Positions 32,668 to 40,145 of a stretch of 41,100 nucleotides of DNA are shown here, in pieces (within the stretch, counting starts at the first letter, position 1; the number at the start of each line of letters is the position of its first letter). A model generated the notes under the pieces. That model did not search any database, was not told the DNA's origin, and saw nothing but the letters and a program-made list of their open reading frames with translations. Made by a program: the position numbers and the translations under genes. The stretch is from Candidatus Tanganyikabacteria bacterium (lineage in GTDB: Bacteria; Cyanobacteriota; Sericytochromatia; S15B-MN24; VGJW01): contig VGJW01000022.1 in assembly GCA_016867265.1 (NCBI GenBank), forward strand, positions 1-41,100, given 5' to 3'.

Positions 32668-33324
32668 ATGATGCGCGGCATCCGGACCTTCCCCGGTTTC
32701 GTGGCCTCGGGCCTCGTCCTGTTGGCCTCTTGTACAACCTTGGCGCCGGCTGCCCCGAATGAGGCTGCGGGGCCGTCGGCAGCCGAACGGGCGGCCACGG
32801 CTTCCGTCGCCCCGCCCGCGATCGGTTCGCCTGTTGCGGCATTACCAACGCCATCCTCGGTGCCGACGCCTGCGCCGACGCCCGCTGCCCGCACCGGACT
32901 GCATGATGCCATCGGGCTCACAGGGCACCAAGCCCCCTTCCCGCCTGCCTTCATCCAGGCGCTGTGGTTGGTCGATGAGCGCGGGCTTGTCCAGCATCTT
33001 CCTTCCGGAACGGGGGCCACGCCTTATCTCATCGGTGTCTGTCGTGGAACCGAGCTGCGGCTGTCACCGCCCCTGCATCGGGTGACGCCTGCGCCGCCGG
33101 TTGATGCGTCGTCGTCGGCGACGGCCAGCGAGGATCCGCACGGCTGGCACATGACGACGGGTGACAGCCTGCAGCGAGAGGTCTGGGATCTGGCCTGGGT
33201 GACGCTGTCGGGCGAGGGTTGGTGGGAAGGGACCCGCAGCCTTTCCTTCCGCGCCCCTGATGATCCGGGCCGCGAGGTCGCGACGGCCTCGAGCACGGTC
33301 CGCATTTTGGTGCGCCCGATCTAG
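32668..33324 (+). CDS. Lipoprotein of unknown function
   Basis: A 218-residue lipoprotein. The signal sequence ends in the lipobox LLASC, giving Cys at about residue 22. It is followed by an Ala/Pro/Ser/Thr-rich linker to about residue 74. The C-terminal ~140 residues form a possible beta-rich domain (FIQALWLVDERGLVQHLPSG, VWDLAWVTLSGEGWWEGTRS) with no recognised family. The mature protein is probably anchored in a membrane with the domain held off by the linker. Its 3' end overlaps the convergent nuclease gene by 4 bp. Confidence 0.75.
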   Translation: MMRGIRTFPGFVASGLVLLASCTTLAPAAPNEAAGPSAAERAATASVAPPAIGSPVAALPTPSSVPTPAPTPAARTGLHDAIGLTGHQAPFPPAFIQALWLVDERGLVQHLPSGTGATPYLIGVCRGTELRLSPPLHRVTPAPPVDASSSATASEDPHGWHMTTGDSLQREVWDLAWVTLSGEGWWEGTRSLSFRAPDDPGREVATASSTVRILVRPI

Positions 33325-34397
33325 CCGGGCTTGCCTTCGGTGGGGACGAGGCGCGTCATCGCCTCGAGCACGCGTCGCCCCATCTCATTTTCCTCGAGAC
33401 GTCCCCGAAGCACCACAACGTCCTTGCCCGGCCTGCCCAAGTATCGGGCGACAAGGCCCATTTCGCGGATGGCGGCGCTCGTCTGCGCGGCGCCGGGCGG
33501 CGGCGTTGCGGCCATACGCCCGATGAAGGCGTGCGCCTCCACCCAGCCTTCCGTCGACGCCGGCACGGTCTCGCCGCCAGCCAGCCGGCCCATCCTCACG
33601 ATGACGACGCGGATGCCCGCCGCGTGGGGGGAGAGCACGACCGCATCGACCGGAGCCAGGCGGGCCCAGCCCGAAAGGCGCGACAGGGCCGAGAGTCCGT
33701 CCCGAAGCCTTGCGGCGGTCTCGAATTGCAGGCGGTCGGCCGCACCGTGCATCTGTTCCTCAAGGGCCGTCACCACCGTTGCGGCATCCCCCTCGAGGAC
33801 GCGGACCAAGGTCGCGATGGCCTCAGGATAGGCCGGTTGTCCTGCGCTGATGCACGGCGCCATGCAGCGCCCCAATTCATGGTGGAGGCAGGGTGCCGGG
33901 CCGAGGGGGTCGCAAAGGCGCCACCGCAGCAGGCGCTGCAGGGCTGCGAGGGCGTCATGCAGGGCGGCCTCAGACAGGTAAGGTCCGAAGTAGCGGCTAC
34001 CGTCCGGAACCAGGCGACGCACCACCTGGACCATCGGCCATGGGTCGGACGTGATGCGGACGTAGGCAAAGTGCCGATCCGTCTTGCCCATGATGTTGAA
34101 TCGGGGCAGCGCGGCGGAGATGGTCCGGGCTTCGAGGACCAGGGCCTCGAGCTCGCTACCGGTCTCCGTGTGGGTGACGTGGTGGGCGATGCGGCGAAGC
34201 TTCCGCGTGGGACGCGAATGGCCGCCGTCCTTGCCCATGTAGCTGCGTACCCTTTGGCGCAGGTCCTTGGCCTTGCCGACGTAAAGCAGGCGCCCGTCGG
34301 CGTCGCGGAACGAATAGATTCCGGGGCCGGACGGCAGGGCCGCGATCTGGTCCTCGAGTTGCGCCGGGGGGCGCTTGCGCTTGCCGCGTGGAGACAC
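33321..34397 (-). CDS. Short UvrC/Cho-like GIY-YIG nuclease
   Basis: A 358-residue protein like the N-terminal part of UvrC. GPGIYSFRDADGRLLYVGKA (from residue ~23) is the GIY-YIG nuclease, with Arg and downstream residues (DLRQRVRSYM). A Cys-rich linker (CDPLGPAPCLHHELGRCMAPC) and a UVR-like UvrB-binding helix (FETAARLRDGLSALSRL) follow. It ends before the RNase-H-fold endonuclease and helix-hairpin-helix modules of full UvrC, so only the 3'-side incision activity would be expected, as with Cho. GTG 34397 is chosen because TATGCT lies 6 nt before it. The longer frame to 34760 crosses the neighbouring gene. Confidence 0.8.
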   Translation of the reverse strand: MSPRGKRKRPPAQLEDQIAALPSGPGIYSFRDADGRLLYVGKAKDLRQRVRSYMGKDGGHSRPTRKLRRIAHHVTHTETGSELEALVLEARTISAALPRFNIMGKTDRHFAYVRITSDPWPMVQVVRRLVPDGSRYFGPYLSEAALHDALAALQRLLRWRLCDPLGPAPCLHHELGRCMAPCISAGQPAYPEAIATLVRVLEGDAATVVTALEEQMHGAADRLQFETAARLRDGLSALSRLSGWARLAPVDAVVLSPHAAGIRVVIVRMGRLAGGETVPASTEGWVEAHAFIGRMAATPPPGAAQTSAAIREMGLVARYLGRPGKDVVVLRGRLEENEMGRRVLEAMTRLVPTEGKPG

Positions 34398-34403
34398 GCT
34401 GTC

Positions 34404-34409
34404 AGCATA
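34404..34409 (-). promoter_or_regulatory. -10 box of the UvrC/Cho-like gene
   Basis: On minus, TATGCT followed by exactly 6 nt and GTG 34397. This argues for a leaderless transcript and for this start codon. Confidence 0.5.
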
Positions 34410-34496
34410 GCCTCTTGTGGCCGCGGGTGGGGCACCCTTGGTGCTGTTGGCGAGGTGGGTGAGTTGGTCCAGATGGCGACCGAGAAACTTCCGAAA

Positions 34497-34525
34497 TTGA
34501 CCGCATTTGAATTGTGCCCTAGGCT
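34497..34525 (+). promoter_or_regulatory. Promoter of the DGR target operon
   Basis: A TTGACC -35 (34497-34502), a 17-nt spacer and a TAGGCT -10 (34520-34525). The ATG at 34535 lies 9 nt after the -10, so the leader is at most a few nt. It is the best complete -35/-10 pair in this part of the window. Confidence 0.65.
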
Positions 34526-34534
34526 GCCTTCCAA

Positions 34535-35134
34535 ATGATCGACTCTGCTCGTCGCGCCTTGGTGCTCGGTTTGGGCCTTGCATCCGTTCTGGGTACGGGC
34601 TGTGCGGCCTTGGTGGCTGCAATGAGTCTGCCTTCACCCGCTCCTGTGCCGACGGCGACGCAGCCGCCCCCTGTGCCAGGACCAACGACTGGCAGCACCC
34701 CGTTGAGCCCTTCGCCGATGCCAGCGTTGTTCCCGACGTCCACACCGGGGCCGACGGCAACAGCCGGGCCGGGGATCAAGCCGTCGCCGTCGCAGGGGCC
34801 CGGGGGCACGCCCACGTCCTCGCCCCTCGCCACGGCGCAGCCAGCGGCAACCCCCTCGGTAATCCCCTCCCCTGACCCAACGCCGGTACCATCTGCTGAG
34901 CCTGTTGCCTCGCCCGTCCCCGATACCCAGGATCTGCGCGGAGTCGTGCGGGTGGGTGGGCTGCCCCGCGCAGGGGCGCTTCTGCAATTGTCGGGCGAGG
35001 GCTTCGTCACGCGGCAGGCGGTGAGCGGCAGCGATGGCAGCTACCGATTCACGGACGTTCCGCCCGGCAGCTATGTTCTGGTCGTCAAGGTGGATGGTGC
35101 GGTGACCGAGACGCTTGTCGTGAACGTGAAGTAG
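34535..35134 (+). CDS. Lipoprotein with Pro/Ser/Thr-rich stalk and a carboxypeptidase-regulatory-like domain
   Basis: A 199-residue lipoprotein. The lipobox LGTGC gives a lipidated Cys at about residue 23. Residues ~30-130 are almost entirely Pro, Ser, Thr, Ala and Gly, an extended stalk. The C-terminal ~70 residues (LRGVVRVGGLPRAGALLQLS with SGSDGSYRFTDVPPGSYVLV) match a CarboxypepD_reg-type beta sandwich, a fold repeated in the next gene's product. It starts the operon that ends with the DGR target and is separated from it by 13 nt. It may be an accessory surface protein or stalk partner for the target; that is inference. Confidence 0.8.
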   Translation: MIDSARRALVLGLGLASVLGTGCAALVAAMSLPSPAPVPTATQPPPVPGPTTGSTPLSPSPMPALFPTSTPGPTATAGPGIKPSPSQGPGGTPTSSPLATAQPAATPSVIPSPDPTPVPSAEPVASPVPDTQDLRGVVRVGGLPRAGALLQLSGEGFVTRQAVSGSDGSYRFTDVPPGSYVLVVKVDGAVTETLVVNVK

Positions 35135-35147
35135 GAAGGACATTCCC

Positions 35148-37658
35148 TTGAATTATTCGATCCGTGTGTTGTGGGCGGTGGGTGCCGCGTCGGGCCTGCT
35201 GGCATGCAGCGTACCGGTGGCGGGTCCTGGGGCAGGCCCTGCGGTGTCCGTGTCGCAAGGGGGCGACATCCGGCAGGCGGAGGCGACCAAGGGGCGCTTG
35301 ACAGGCAACGTCAGCATGCGTGGCGTGGGCGCGGCTGCCGGCCTCGAGGTCAAGGTCTACGCCGCCGAGTCCGGACCGCAGATGCCGCACTGGACGACGG
35401 TGACGGACGGGGCAGGACGCTTTGAGGTCAGTGTCCCGGCGGGAAGCTACAACGTGCTCGTGCGCAAGCCCGGCAGCAACCTGGCTGCGGCGCGCTTCGG
35501 GGTGCAGGCGGACACGGTGGTCGATATTGACCTGGTGCCGACTGGGACGGTGACGGGCAAGGTTCGCCTCATGCCCGCTGGCCAGGCCATAGGAACGGAT
35601 GTCTTCGTACCCGGTACGGGGCTGTCGGCGAAGGCAGGTTTCGACGGGACGTTCACGCTTGCGGACGTGCCCGTCGGGACGTATCGCCTGGTGGCGGTTC
35701 GACCAGGGTTTGGCCTCGTCGAATCGGCGGCCGTCGAGGTCGGGCCCTCGGGGAGTCGGCAGGTCCCCGAACTGGTGCTGGCCTCCACCCGTGACCTGCG
35801 GACCCTGACGGGCCAGGTGGCCTTGACGGGTGCGGTCCGGAAGACGGCGGCTCAGGAATTGCCGGGATGTTGGCAGGTGCCGACGACAGAGACCGCGCGG
35901 TCTCCTGAGGGTGTCCTTGTGACGGTCTTCAATGCCGATGGAGAGACGGCTACGGCCTCCACGGCGGTGGATGGCAGCTACCGTATCGAGAATTTCCCGG
36001 CGGGCCTCTTGACCTACCACTTCGAGAAGCCAGGCTACTACGACCAGTGGTGGGCCACGAGCGTGGCTCCCTTCAATCCATACCCATACGGTCCGGGCCA
36101 GCAAGTCTTCAGTCCAAATAATCCCTTGGCCTTACGTGACCTTCTCATCGACCCCGTGGCCTATCCCTTGGGCCTCGGCCAGACCTACAGCTTGACGACG
36201 GGTTATGCCAACCCCCAGATGGGTGCGCAGCGCGATCCAAGTCTGTTCACTTGGACCACTTCCGCTCCCGGCGTCGTGACGGTCGACAAGGGATTGTTGT
36301 CAGCGGTGGGTACGGGAACTGCCGAGGTGTCGGTGGTCGACCCCGAGGATACCAGCCGGAAGGCTACGGTTAGCGTGACGGTGCAACCCTTCCGTGAGGA
36401 TAGCGTGACCGGGCAGTTGGACCTGACGGGAATCAGTAACCCCGGTGACCTGCGCCTCGGGTGGGAGGGCTTGACCTCAGGTAACGGCCTCGTCCCATCC
36501 GCCTCGGGCCTGGTGCAGAAGGAAGGCCTGTGCGCAGGGGATTACCGCCTGACTTGGCAACGCCCCTCGGGGGGCGCCTCGACCCTCCTACAATCGTATC
36601 GCTCGGCGTTGCTCAAGGTGCCGCATGGTCCAGGTGCGGATCCCCAAGCCACCATGAACCTGACCTGGGACTGGCTGCCGGCCGGGGTAGCCACCGACGC
36701 CATCGAGGTGGTGTCCGGAGCTGCGTTCAGCGTGAGCTTCAAGCCGTATCCCGGAGCGACCCGCTATATGCTGGACCTGCTGGATGTGAACGGGCAGCTG
36801 CTGTCGAGCGTGGTGGGGACGGCGTCGCCGTTGGTGGCGACCGCACCGGCTTTCGGGAACTTCAAGTACAGGTTGAAGATGGCGCAGGGAACCTCAGAAG
36901 GATTCTCGGGGGAGACGGCTGGCAGCCCACTGCTTGTTTTGCGGGCTCCCCAGTTCGCTTCGATCGAACCCGGAACTTTCGTGATGGGCGAAGCAGGTCG
37001 GACGAATGCCACCCAATCCGTGACGCTGACCCGTGGCTTCTTCATGCAGAAGACCCACGTGACGCAGGCGCTGTGGCAGGCGCTGATGGGCAATAACCCG
37101 TCCGGTTTCCGAGGGTGTGCCGAGTGTCCCGTCGAGCAAGTGAGTTGGTTTGATGCCATCGGCTTTGCCAATGCCATGTCGCGCCTGAAGGGCCTGCCCG
37201 AGGTCTACAACGCCGACGGTTCCCTCAAGTCGGGCAGCGATATCTACGCGACCACGGGTTATCGCCTGCCGACGGAAGCTGAGTGGGAGTATGCCTACCG
37301 GGCTGGTACGACGACGGCTTGGTACAACGGCGACGATGAAAGCAAGGTCGAGGACATCGCCTGGTTCGGTGGCAACAGCGACTACCTCACCCAGCCCGTG
37401 GGACAGAAGCAGCCCAATGCCTTTGGCCTGTTTGATATGTCAGGCAACGTGTGGCAGTGGACGAACGACTGGTATGACAACTACCCGGGCGGTGCGTTGA
37501 CGGATCCTGCAGGTCCACAGTCGGGCTCGAGCCGGGTGCGCCGCGGTGGGTCGTGTTACAACGACGCGTCCGCTACGCGTGCGGCGATCCGCGGCAACGA
37601 CTCCCCCGGCGACCGCGTCAGCGCCATCGGCTTCCGCCTTGCCAGGTCGAGGCCGTAG
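35148..37658 (+). CDS. DGR target protein: surface lipoprotein ending in an FGE-sulfatase/C-type-lectin-fold domain
   Basis: An 836-residue lipoprotein (lipobox LLAC, Cys20). In order: CarboxypepD_reg-like beta sandwiches (about 50-120, 132-205, 215-310; note DGAGRFEVSVPAGSYNVLV), a bacterial Ig-like Big_2 domain (about 345-422, FTWTTSAPGVVTVDKG) and a fibronectin-III-like region (about 520-600). From about 603 comes an FGE-sulfatase domain (IEPGTFVMGEAG, VEQVSWFDAIGFANAMS, YRLPTEAEWEYAYRAGT, GLFDMSGNVWQWTNDWYD). The last ~42 residues, from RGGSC to GFRLA, are the variable region, matching the downstream template at the amino-acid and base level. Such domains display a ligand-binding surface and usually lack FGE enzyme activity. 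TTG start, GGAAGGA 7 nt upstream. Confidence 0.92.
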   Translation: MNYSIRVLWAVGAASGLLACSVPVAGPGAGPAVSVSQGGDIRQAEATKGRLTGNVSMRGVGAAAGLEVKVYAAESGPQMPHWTTVTDGAGRFEVSVPAGSYNVLVRKPGSNLAAARFGVQADTVVDIDLVPTGTVTGKVRLMPAGQAIGTDVFVPGTGLSAKAGFDGTFTLADVPVGTYRLVAVRPGFGLVESAAVEVGPSGSRQVPELVLASTRDLRTLTGQVALTGAVRKTAAQELPGCWQVPTTETARSPEGVLVTVFNADGETATASTAVDGSYRIENFPAGLLTYHFEKPGYYDQWWATSVAPFNPYPYGPGQQVFSPNNPLALRDLLIDPVAYPLGLGQTYSLTTGYANPQMGAQRDPSLFTWTTSAPGVVTVDKGLLSAVGTGTAEVSVVDPEDTSRKATVSVTVQPFREDSVTGQLDLTGISNPGDLRLGWEGLTSGNGLVPSASGLVQKEGLCAGDYRLTWQRPSGGASTLLQSYRSALLKVPHGPGADPQATMNLTWDWLPAGVATDAIEVVSGAAFSVSFKPYPGATRYMLDLLDVNGQLLSSVVGTASPLVATAPAFGNFKYRLKMAQGTSEGFSGETAGSPLLVLRAPQFASIEPGTFVMGEAGRTNATQSVTLTRGFFMQKTHVTQALWQALMGNNPSGFRGCAECPVEQVSWFDAIGFANAMSRLKGLPEVYNADGSLKSGSDIYATTGYRLPTEAEWEYAYRAGTTTAWYNGDDESKVEDIAWFGGNSDYLTQPVGQKQPNAFGLFDMSGNVWQWTNDWYDNYPGGALTDPAGPQSGSSRVRRGGSCYNDASATRAAIRGNDSPGDRVSAIGFRLARSRP
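37523..37645 (+). repeat. DGR variable region (VR)
   Basis: The last coding stretch of the target gene, aligning without gaps to the template repeat at +2266. Of the 29 template adenines in the aligned core (template 39797-39892) 18 differ here (10 to G, 4 to C, 4 to T); of 67 other bases only 10 differ. The 3' end, CATCGGCTTCCGCCT (37625-37639), is identical to the template and is the likely initiation-of-mutagenic-homing site; the next base differs (T for G). Confidence 0.92.
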
Positions 37659-37704
37659 GCCGAGGGCTGTCCCTTGACGCTTGAACCCTTGTTCTCTTGG
37701 CGAA

Positions 37705-37761
37705 GCGCGCGTGGCCCGGTCCCGGAGCCGTGCTTGCCGGCCCGGGCCGGGGCACGCGCGC
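37705..37761 (+). terminator. Long hairpin between the VR and the HRDC gene
   Basis: The outer arms GCGCGCGTG (37705-37713) and CACGCGCGC (37753-37761) pair perfectly, and an inner GCCCGG pairs with CCGGGC, leaving a 4-nt bulge. It starts 46 nt after the target stop codon. It could terminate the target operon or act as a DNA/RNA structure near the homing site, as stem-loops downstream of the VR do in some DGRs. There is no U-tract. Confidence 0.5.
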
Positions 37762-37804
37762 GGAATTGCAGAGCGGTCGTGGTCGTGGTGCTGCAGGTCA
37801 TGCC

Positions 37805-38338
37805 GTGAAGGTCCGGGTGTTCACCTTGCCGTGGCAGCACGACGGGTCGGGCTTTCAGGATGAGGCGGTGGTGGCTTTTCTCGCCGACCACGATGCGGTC
37901 GACGTTGCCCAGCATTTCTTCATGCACGAGAAGACCCCGGTGCTGGTGTTGGTCGTGAGCTATCGGGAGGCCATTTCGGCGGTACCTCGATTCGGGCGGA
38001 CGCACGGAAGGCCTACTGCCGAGGACGTGGCGGTCGACCTTGATCCGGACGAACGGCGGCGCTTCGAGGCGCTGCGGACGTGGCGCAACCAGTTTGCCCG
38101 ACGGACGGGCAAGCCACCCTATGTGGTCTTTACCAACCGACAGGCGTCGGCCTTGGCCCGGCGTAATCCAGATTCGCTGTCGGGCTTGGGCGAGATCGAA
38201 GGCATGGGGCCCTCGCGCATCGAGGACTTTGGTCAGGAATTGCTCGAGGTCCTGTGCGCCCTGACTCGGCCTGCGGGTGATGGGGGTGGCGGACCTGCCG
38301 GGACGGCGGCGCCTGTCGTTGTCGGGGCGGAAGCTTGA
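37805..38338 (+). CDS. DGR accessory protein with C-terminal HRDC domain
   Basis: A 177-residue protein. The N-terminal ~60 residues (MKVRVFTLPWQHDGSGF with FFMHEKTPVLVLVVSY) resemble the conserved start of DGR-associated HRDC proteins. Residues ~80-152 (DERRRFEALRTWRNQFARR, PPYVVFTNRQASALARR, GLGEIEGMGPSRIEDFG) are a typical nucleic-acid-binding HRDC helical domain. A Gly/Ala-rich tail follows. HRDC genes are known DGR accessory genes; the precise role is unknown, possibly binding template RNA or target DNA. GTG 37805 is chosen from the conserved N-terminus with CAGGT upstream. Its stop overlaps the avd TTG start (TTGA). Confidence 0.85.
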   Translation: MKVRVFTLPWQHDGSGFQDEAVVAFLADHDAVDVAQHFFMHEKTPVLVLVVSYREAISAVPRFGRTHGRPTAEDVAVDLDPDERRRFEALRTWRNQFARRTGKPPYVVFTNRQASALARRNPDSLSGLGEIEGMGPSRIEDFGQELLEVLCALTRPAGDGGGGPAGTAAPVVVGAEA

Positions 38339-38724
38339 CCAGCTTGGACGAACCCGTCCTCGTGGCTCGGTGGCAGCAGATGGTCGGCGATCTGCTCGAT
38401 CGGACGGCCCGGTTCCCCAAGGTCGTGCGATTCACCTTTGCCGCCCGCATCGACAATCTGGCGCTGGATGTTCTCGAGGAGTTGGTCGAGGCCCGATATG
38501 CCTCGGGCGCAGGCAAGCAGGCGGCCTTACGCCGGGCCGACGGCCGTCTGGCCAGGCTGCGCGTGCTGTTGCGGCTGGCACATGACCGGCGTTATCTCGA
38601 CCACCGGGGCTACGAGCATGTGTCTCGCGGCCTTGACGAGGCGGGTCGGATGCTGGGCGGGTGGCGCAAGGACCGGCTGGATACGGTGATGTCTGCCGGG
38701 TTTGCCGACGATGCGGCCCGCTGA
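38335..38724 (+). CDS. avd: DGR accessory variability determinant Avd
   Basis: A 129-residue, basic, all-helical protein of the Avd four-helix-bundle family, which forms a pentamer that binds the reverse transcriptase and template RNA. Diagnostic segments are RFPKVVRFTFAARIDNLALD, LRRADGRLARLRVLLRLAHD and the near-invariant GRMLGGWRKDRLD. Start TTG 38335 overlaps the HRDC stop by 4 bp. Its 3' end overlaps the RT gene by 14 bp, so translation of all three is coupled. Avd is essential for mutagenic retrohoming in studied DGRs. Confidence 0.94.
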   Translation: MTSLDEPVLVARWQQMVGDLLDRTARFPKVVRFTFAARIDNLALDVLEELVEARYASGAGKQAALRRADGRLARLRVLLRLAHDRRYLDHRGYEHVSRGLDEAGRMLGGWRKDRLDTVMSAGFADDAAR

Positions 38725-39754
38725 AGCCACCTTTGCACAGGTGGCTTCGTTTCCTGCACTGGTGACTGCAGCCCGCAGGGCTGCGCGCACGCACATGCGC
38801 TCGCCCGAGGTCGCCGGCTTCATGCTGGAGCTGGAACCCGAGGTGCTTCGACTCGAGCGCGAACTGCTTGGCGGGACTTACCTTCCCCAACCCTATCGCA
38901 CATTCTTCATTCGCGAGCCCAAGCCTCGCACCATCTCGGCCGCGGCGTTCCGGGACCGCGTCGTGCATCACTCACTTTGTGCCGCCATCGAGCCGGTCCT
39001 CGAGGTCGTGGCCGTGTCCAGCAGCTTCGCGTGCCGCAGGGGCGGTGGCGTGCTGGCTGCCCTTGGGTACGTGCGGCAGATGGTACGGCGGCATCCCTAC
39101 GTACTCAAGCTGGATATTCATCACTTCGTCGAGTCACTGGATCATGGTGTTTTGAAGCACCTCCTGGCTCGGCGCATCGGCGACCCCGGCCTGCGTGAGC
39201 TGTTGGCATTGTTCATTGACCTCGGTGCTCCTGGCTCTCCACCGGGTCGAGGCCTGCCCATCGGCAACCTGACCAGCCAGCATTTTGCCAATTTCTACCT
39301 GGGACCTCTGGACAGGTTGTTCATCAAGGGACTCGGGATTCCGGGCCACGCGCGTTATATGGATGACATCCTGGTCTTCGGGGACAGCCACGAGGTGCTC
39401 TGGAACGCCTGCCACGAGGCCGATCGCTTCGTGCAGGATCGCCTCGGCCTTGTCCTGAAGCCTGAGGTGACCCGGGTCCTGCCAGTCACCACAGGTGTGC
39501 CTTTCCTTGGGTTCGTCGTGTTTCCGGGCCTGGTGCGCATGGACCCTGCCCGCGTCAGGCGATGGCGGCGCAAGATGGGATCGTTGAACCGGGGCGTGGC
39601 GCTCGGCCATCTCTTCGAGGACCAGGCCCAGCTAAGCGCCGACAGCCTGTTGGGTTGGGCGGCCCACGGCGACACGTATGCGATGCGCCGCTCGTGGGCG
39701 CGTCGACGGGGTGGGCCGGGCCGTCAGTTGAGTGGCGTTGACCATCCCGGCTGA
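38711..39754 (+). CDS. DGR reverse transcriptase
   Basis: A 347-residue RT. Fingers/palm blocks are [19 protein letters not shown] (71-89), [25 protein letters not shown] (133-145, first catalytic Asp135), [17 protein letters not shown] (181-197, the DGR-type block 4 with SQ in place of the usual QG/SP) and YMDD (216-219, catalytic Asp pair), then [11 protein letters not shown] in block 7. The Ile-Gly-Asn-Leu-Thr-Ser-Gln run is diagnostic of DGR RTs, which are error-prone at adenines. ATG 38711 is likely; an in-frame TTG lies 9 nt upstream. It overlaps avd and is followed 34 nt later by the template repeat. Confidence 0.96.
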   Translation: MRPAEATFAQVASFPALVTAARRAARTHMRSPEVAGFMLELEPEVLRLERELLGGTYLPQPYRTFFIREPKPRTISAAAFRDRVVHHSLCAAIEPVLEVVAVSSSFACRRGGGVLAALGYVRQMVRRHPYVLKLDIHHFVESLDHGVLKHLLARRIGDPGLRELLALFIDLGAPGSPPGRGLPIGNLTSQHFANFYLGPLDRLFIKGLGIPGHARYMDDILVFGDSHEVLWNACHEADRFVQDRLGLVLKPEVTRVLPVTTGVPFLGFVVFPGLVRMDPARVRRWRRKMGSLNRGVALGHLFEDQAQLSADSLLGWAAHGDTYAMRRSWARRRGGPGRQLSGVDHPG

Positions 39755-39788
39755 TCTGCCGGATGATGCTGGCGGCGAGGGGACCAAG

Positions 39789-39911
39789 GGGCTCGAACCG
39801 GGTCATCCGGGGTGGGTCGTGGAACAGCGACGCGTCGAACACGCGGGCGGCGAACCGCAACAACAACAACCCGGATAACCGCAACAACAACATCGGCTTC
39901 CGCCTGGCCAG
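39789..39911 (+). repeat. DGR template region (TR), non-coding
   Basis: An adenine-rich template read in the frame of the VR as [20 protein letters not shown], then runs of AAC (Asn) codons, ending NIGFRLAS. The concentration of AAC codons is typical because substitution at the first two positions reaches many amino acids. The repeat is followed by a small hairpin, CGGACC-CACG-GGTCCG (39922-39937). It is not preceded by a ribosome-binding site, and any frame through it is not considered a gene. In the 391-bp gap 39755-40145 nothing else is recognised beyond the TR and this hairpin. Confidence 0.94.
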
Positions 39912-40145
39912 CCCAGGGAACCCGGACCCACGGGTCCGCGGGGTCAGACTTTCCAGGGGTACGCCCCTCGAGACCGCACCGTGTCCCTGACCATCGTCCC
40001 CGAGCCTGTGTCCGGCCATGTCCGGACCGAAGACCCAAGGTCTCTTCCCGGCGATGCGGGCCACGGCCATGCTCCGGGAAGGGCAGGGGCCTGCTTGCCA
40101 AGCGCCACCCTTGCGCACCATCCCCTGCTCCGCCACGATGGGGTC

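Larger units (their letters stand above)
37523..39911 (+). mobile_element. Diversity-generating retroelement: VR, HRDC accessory, avd, reverse transcriptase, TR
   Basis: All core parts are present on one strand in the order variable region, HRDC-domain gene, avd, RT, template repeat. DGRs copy the template RNA into cDNA with adenine-specific errors and replace the variable region of the target gene, diversifying a binding surface. The parts are recognised individually by motif, and the TR/VR pair by base alignment. The target operon promoter at 34497 lies outside this interval. Confidence 0.93.

Noticed and set aside
37523-37645. Interpreting the TR/VR similarity as a simple duplication
   Set aside because: Mismatches are concentrated at adenines and the repeat sits beside a DGR reverse transcriptase, which a plain duplication does not explain.
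35148-37658. Calling the target an active formylglycine-generating enzyme
   Set aside because: The FGE-sulfatase fold is also the scaffold of DGR targets; no sulfatase is nearby and the C-terminal part is the variable region, so a binding role is more likely.
39763-39990. Open frame running through the template repeat
   Set aside because: Its translation is just the VR-like Asn-rich peptide; it lacks a ribosome-binding site and a domain start, so the repeat is treated as non-coding template.
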